Positions 5,929 through 9,739 of a stretch of DNA of 9,739 nt are shown here, in pieces. The notes beneath the pieces are model-generated. The model worked only from the letters and a program-made list of their open reading frames with translations. It had not been told where the DNA came from and did not search any database. Origin of the DNA: Bacteroidales bacterium (lineage in GTDB: Bacteria; Bacteroidota; Bacteroidia; Bacteroidales; UBA7960); NCBI GenBank assembly GCA_007124575.1, contig SLEW01000084.1:1-9739 (forward strand). The letters run 5' to 3'. Position numbers and translations under genes: made by a program. Within the stretch, counting starts at the first letter, position 1; each line of letters begins with the position of its first letter.

Positions 5929-8900
5929 ACACCTGCACGTTGCTTATATAGGTTTTCAGCACCGGGCTGAAATCCTCATCCCCATCATAAAAAAGAGATA
6001 CGATGGGCACACCATATTGTCGGGATATGTTTTTCAGGATTGAAGCGCTAATGCTTCCGGGCATGCAGCCGAAGGGCGAGACATTTACCACAAGGTCTGC
6101 CCCTTGCTCTATGAAGGCAATAGCCCGTCCTATGGTAAGTATAGATTCGCCTTCAATTTTGTCCGTTATGTAACCTGCACCAAGCTCACGAACTTTTTTT
6201 ATGGAGGGCTCACGCCGGTCTTTCAGCAGATTGCCTGCGATACGATAATATTTTTGTTCAAAGTAGTGTACCACACCATCACTGACCTTGTTTTGAAGGT
6301 AGTCTATGATTCCCTGACTCTCTGCAAAGCCAGAGGTATAGTGCAGCCATTCCATGATGGGGGCTACCCAGGCCTCACCGCCTGCTGCCTCAATGGTATC
6401 AACAAGGTGCCCATTGGAAAAAGGAGAGTTCCGTACATAGATCTCCCCTACTACCCCAACCAGGGGTTTCTTGCCGGCACGCTGCTCAATCTGAGTTAGC
6501 TGCTTTTTAAGATCTCTTAAAACCCTAACCAATGAGCCTTTTGTTTCGAAAGTCTCCTCCAGCCTTTCTGTAAACGTATTGATCAGGGCATCTGTATCGC
6601 CCTTATTTATTTCATAGGGGCGTATTTTGTTTTTTAGTTTATCCACCAAGTCGGAGACCATCAGGGCCTTGAAAAGATGCAGTCGCATGGCTCCGGAGAT
6701 GTCGTCATAATGATCATCGGAATTAGGTGAGATGATGCCCGCAGAGATGCCTTTCCTTTGCAGCACTTGATCATGCAGGCGGGCATACTGTCCAAAGCGG
6801 CAGGGCCCGTCGGTACAAGGCATAAACAGTGCGGCATTGTCGTGCTTTACCCCTGCCTTTTCTTCCTGGTGGAGGTGATCGATAAAAGATCCTATCGTAC
6901 TCGCGGCGGGCATGCATTCGGAGCCGCGCACGCAAGAGGAGCCAAGTGCATAGGTAGCATTATCTTCGCGCTGCAGCGCCACGGAGTCAATGCCATGGGC
7001 CCGGAGCGCCGCACTCATGTTTCGTGATGCAATGGGGTGCATAGGAGGAATGTATACCCGCTGGTCGTGAAGCCTTCTGACAATCTTACCGAACGTTGCA
7101 GGCACCGGTTTCTGCACCTGTTTTGCTGATTTCATATGATGAGTTGCCCGGTCAAAAAAAGCTTCCAGGCGGGTAAGATAACCGCCATCACCCCCATGCT
7201 CATCCAGTTCAAGGATGAGTGCGGGTTTATCACGCATCTCCCGCTCAAAAATGCTCAGCAGAAAAGAATCAGGTCCGCAGGTAAAGTTGCTCAGGAAGAT
7301 GGGATAAAATCCAGGCTGCTGCAGCAGATAACGGGCGGCAACCACGATCTTCTGTCCATAAGCCCAGTACATATCCTGGTATCCCTGAGGCAGTCCGGCA
7401 CGATCAACAGGCAGCATGTCCTGTGGCAGCACGTCATAGCCATAACCTGCAATGGTCCGGGGGATATCCAGGTTAAGCATATCATCAAGCAGGTTATATG
7501 AACGGCCGAGTATAACAAACACCGGCTTTTCCATGGAATTTCCTGCTTTTGCCTGATAGCGACTCACAAATTCCCTTCCATGCTGCTTAAGCAGGGCTTT
7601 TTGTTCCTGCTGAAAGCGTCTGGCAGAATGCCATGCAAGTGCCACCTCTTTTCTGCTGACATGCACATGCGTCGACAGCTGATGATGCAGCTCCCGGATG
7701 TTGTGGTCGTCTTCCTTTGAAAAGTCAACTACAGGGGCGATCAAATCCTTCTTTTCATACCCGTGCAAATCCATCGTACTTTGCATCACCGGGGGAAATG
7801 CCTGTGACAACGGACAGAAAAAGGAATTGGAAGCCTTTGGATTTTTTTCATCCTGTATATGATAAGGGAGAAAAAGGGGGGACAAATCCTGTGAAAGTCC
7901 CTCCATAACCTTACCCACGGCGAGCTTAACAGGATAACAACAATCTGTAAGCGAGTACCGGGAAGCAAATAAAGATGTTTTTTCGCCTGACGGGATATCA
8001 TCCAGGTCAATGGAAAGATGATGAAAAAAATATTGCCAGAATGACTTATAGGCATAATAGTGAAGAACTTTGGGGGCAAATATCCTGCCCCGGGGTTTTT
8101 CAGGCTTCATCTCATGGTTAAGAAGCTTTTTCATTTGCCCAAATGCCTGAAGGTGTGCCGTGGGTTTGGCCGGCATATCATCATCCTCTCTCCCGCACTG
8201 GTAGCCCCATGTGGCAATACGGTGCCCGCCGGCTGACTCCAGGATGGAAATCGTACAGTTGTTGCGACAGCGAACACAACGTTCTGATAGCAGTTTCACC
8301 TGTGCATCCTTTAGCTGAAGGCCCCTGAATGAGGTTTTGACGGGCTTTTCGTCTTTAGCGTGCAAAGCCATGCCCATGGCACCCATCAGGTGACTGTATG
8401 GTGAAGTATGTATCTCTTTCCCAAGCACGTGCTGAAAAGCTTCCACAAGCCCGGTGTTTTTCGCCGTAGCACCCAGAAACAGGATCGGCTCCTCTACCGG
8501 ACGGTGCTGAACCACTCGCTGAAGGTAATTCTTGCATACCGCATAGAGGATAGACGACATCACCTGTCCTTTGCCCATGCCTTTGGTAAGCAACTGACCG
8601 GCGTCCTGCTCCATAAATACCGTACAGCGATGATTTGTTGCCGGAGGGAGTTCATCCTTGCAAACCAGACTGATATGATCCAACGGGATATTCAGGTTGC
8701 GGGCCTGTTCCTCAAGAAAAGAGCCGGTGCCGGCAGCACACACATAATTCATGTTGGCATCCTTCATCCAGCCATCATCCACCTGGATGTATTTGGCATC
8801 CTGACCGCCGATCTCAAAGATGGTCTTCACTCCAGGAAGCTCTGCCACGGCACCTTTCAGGTGGGCCGTTATCTCATTTTTGATGAGATCGGCTCCGGCA

Positions 8901-9739
8901 AACTTGCCTACGAGGTTTCTGCCACTACCGGTAGCTCCAACCCCCTGAACATCCAGCTCCACCTGGTGTGTATGACAAAGTGCATCCAGGCCTTTCATCA
9001 GACGCTGAAATGCTTCCACGGGACGGCCTTTTGTCCGGGTATACAAGCCAAGGCGTAATACTCCCTGGCTATCAAGCAATACCAGCTTGGTGCTGGTGGA
9101 GCCAACATCCACACCCATGAAAGCATGTAGCACATGATTATCAGGCCAGTCAAAGAGGTCAACCTCATTATTATGTTTGTCAATAAATTGCGGATGCCGG
9201 GCCTCCTGGCGACCAGGGAATGTCAGCGGTTTTTCAAAAACATGGGCGGCCATGTCAGGCTTTGGGGAATGTCCGTTTGCCGGGATCTTCCTCCAGGCAT
9301 GATGCAATCCTTCAGCCAGAAAATAATCCGGACGGGGTGGGACAACCAGCCGGTGACCGTTGAGCAGGGTCTCAAAATAATGGAGGAATACTTTGTTTTT
9401 GGCTAGCCCCCCGACTACCATCACATCGCTGTCTATCCTGACACCCCGGAAAAGGGTGGCGAAAGCAGACTGCGCCAGTCCCCTCACCAACCCATTCCAA
9501 AGCTGGGCAATACCATACCCCTCTTGCTGGCGATGAATCAGATCGCTTTTGGCAAACACCGAGCAGCGGGAGGCAATCAAGGGGGCCTCTTCAACCACAG
9601 GGATCGCTGACACCTCCTCATAGCCGAGGCCCAGTCTGTGCATCTGCTGATCCAAAAAAGCTCCGGTACCGGCAGCACAGAGAGAATTTGTCTCATAACG
9701 GATCAGCTTTCCTTCCTGCACCTCTGCCATGGCAAGGCC
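5927..9739 (-). CDS. Giant acyl-CoA dehydratase activase fusion (BadF/BcrA-type x2 + DUF2229/COG3580 + COG3581-like), 5' end outside window
   Basis: About 1,270 residues are visible. The frame is still open at base 9739 and the ATG at 9730 lies inside a domain, so the true start is upstream, probably by roughly 110 or more residues. Numbering from that ATG, ASKHA domain 1 (truncated) has CAAGTG (18-23), SRCSVF with C56, and VGGLAKN (106-112). ASKHA domain 2 is whole: GVDVGSTSTK (206-215), ATGSGR, EIGGQDAKY (306-314), CAAGTG (331-336), HRCTVF with C369, and LGATAKN. A Cys cluster follows (C485, C488, C492, C512), then a DUF2229/COG3580-like region (about 545-870, C597/C598/C818) and a COG3581-like region (about 890-1267, C933, C939, C972, C977, C1222). 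Known single-domain relatives are ATP-driven one-electron donors to 2-hydroxyacyl-CoA dehydratases or benzoyl-CoA reductases. This fusion's own substrate is unknown and no separate dehydratase subunits are visible. Confidence 0.9.
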   Translation of the reverse strand, partial: GLAMAEVQEGKLIRYETNSLCAAGTGAFLDQQMHRLGLGYEEVSAIPVVEEAPLIASRCSVFAKSDLIHRQQEGYGIAQLWNGLVRGLAQSAFATLFRGVRIDSDVMVVGGLAKNKVFLHYFETLLNGHRLVVPPRPDYFLAEGLHHAWRKIPANGHSPKPDMAAHVFEKPLTFPGRQEARHPQFIDKHNNEVDLFDWPDNHVLHAFMGVDVGSTSTKLVLLDSQGVLRLGLYTRTKGRPVEAFQRLMKGLDALCHTHQVELDVQGVGATGSGRNLVGKFAGADLIKNEITAHLKGAVAELPGVKTIFEIGGQDAKYIQVDDGWMKDANMNYVCAAGTGSFLEEQARNLNIPLDHISLVCKDELPPATNHRCTVFMEQDAGQLLTKGMGKGQVMSSILYAVCKNYLQRVVQHRPVEEPILFLGATAKNTGLVEAFQHVLGKEIHTSPYSHLMGAMGMALHAKDEKPVKTSFRGLQLKDAQVKLLSERCVRCRNNCTISILESAGGHRIATWGYQCGREDDDMPAKPTAHLQAFGQMKKLLNHEMKPEKPRGRIFAPKVLHYYAYKSFWQYFFHHLSIDLDDIPSGEKTSLFASRYSLTDCCYPVKLAVGKVMEGLSQDLSPLFLPYHIQDEKNPKASNSFFCPLSQAFPPVMQSTMDLHGYEKKDLIAPVVDFSKEDDHNIRELHHQLSTHVHVSRKEVALAWHSARRFQQEQKALLKQHGREFVSRYQAKAGNSMEKPVFVILGRSYNLLDDMLNLDIPRTIAGYGYDVLPQDMLPVDRAGLPQGYQDMYWAYGQKIVVAARYLLQQPGFYPIFLSNFTCGPDSFLLSIFEREMRDKPALILELDEHGGDGGYLTRLEAFFDRATHHMKSAKQVQKPVPATFGKIVRRLHDQRVYIPPMHPIASRNMSAALRAHGIDSVALQREDNATYALGSSCVRGSECMPAASTIGSFIDHLHQEEKAGVKHDNAALFMPCTDGPCRFGQYARLHDQVLQRKGISAGIISPNSDDHYDDISGAMRLHLFKALMVSDLVDKLKNKIRPYEINKGDTDALINTFTERLEETFETKGSLVRVLRDLKKQLTQIEQRAGKKPLVGVVGEIYVRNSPFSNGHLVDTIEAAGGEAWVAPIMEWLHYTSGFAESQGIIDYLQNKVSDGVVHYFEQKYYRIAGNLLKDRREPSIKKVRELGAGYITDKIEGESILTIGRAIAFIEQGADLVVNVSPFGCMPGSISASILKNISRQYGVPIVSLFYDGDEDFSPVLKTYISNVQV

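Noticed and set aside
8408..9058. 216-codon plus-strand open frame inside the activase gene
   Set aside because: It is antisense to the conserved ASKHA domain 2, has no domain-like features, and is explained as a shadow of a G/C-balanced coding strand.
9728..9730. ATG as the start of the activase gene
   Set aside because: The frame stays open to the window edge and this Met lies just before CAAGTG, about two fifths into an ASKHA domain, so the actual start is outside.
4663..9739. Complete lactate-utilisation or benzoyl-CoA degradation system
   Set aside because: LutB/LutC and any separate dehydratase or reductase catalytic subunits are missing from the window, so pathway-level claims are not supported.

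Overview
The window looks like an ordinary chromosomal stretch of an anaerobic Bacteroidota (Bacteroidales-like) bacterium. Two sequence features support this. The genes lack Shine-Dalgarno motifs and start after A/T-rich leaders, and several upstream regions carry the Bacteroidota -7 promoter motif TAnnTTTG (5518-5525, 2166-2173 on the minus strand, 2249-2256). Gene content fits too: an Mpl-type cell-wall ligase of the meso-diaminopimelate pathway and a giant oxygen-sensitive acyl-CoA dehydratase activase fusion. The genus cannot be told from this sequence.

Layout: 1-414 (+) is the 3' end of a short-chain dehydrogenase/reductase. 415-532 is a convergent gap holding five 18-bp tandem units. 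533-2123 (-) is a probable two-gene operon, a metallo-beta-lactamase-fold hydrolase followed by an Fe-S APS reductase (cysH). 2124-2366 is a divergent promoter region. 2367-5421 (+) holds mpl (murein tripeptide ligase), rlmB (23S rRNA 2'-O-methyltransferase, TTG start) and an orphan LutA/YkgE-type CCG-domain Fe-S protein. 5422-5649 is a promoter and long structured leader, and 5650-5841 (+) is a CspA-family cold-shock protein. A strong hairpin at 5895-5928 separates it from the convergent giant gene 5927->9739 (-).

The genes do not form one pathway. They cover sulfate assimilation (cysH), peptidoglycan recycling (mpl), ribosome maturation (rlmB), redox chemistry (CCG protein, activase) and cold/RNA adaptation (csp). 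The giant gene carries two actin-like ATPase activator domains in tandem, a Cys-rich linker, a DUF2229/COG3580-like region and a COG3581-like C-terminal region. It resembles a known but functionally unassigned family, and it is the most biochemically interesting item here.

I see no mobile element, CRISPR array, tRNA, rRNA or defence system, and no clearly new multi-gene system. The best leads are the pseudo-dimeric activase fusion, the nested inverted repeats in the cold-shock leader, the 18-bp tandem array, and the MBL-cysH pairing.
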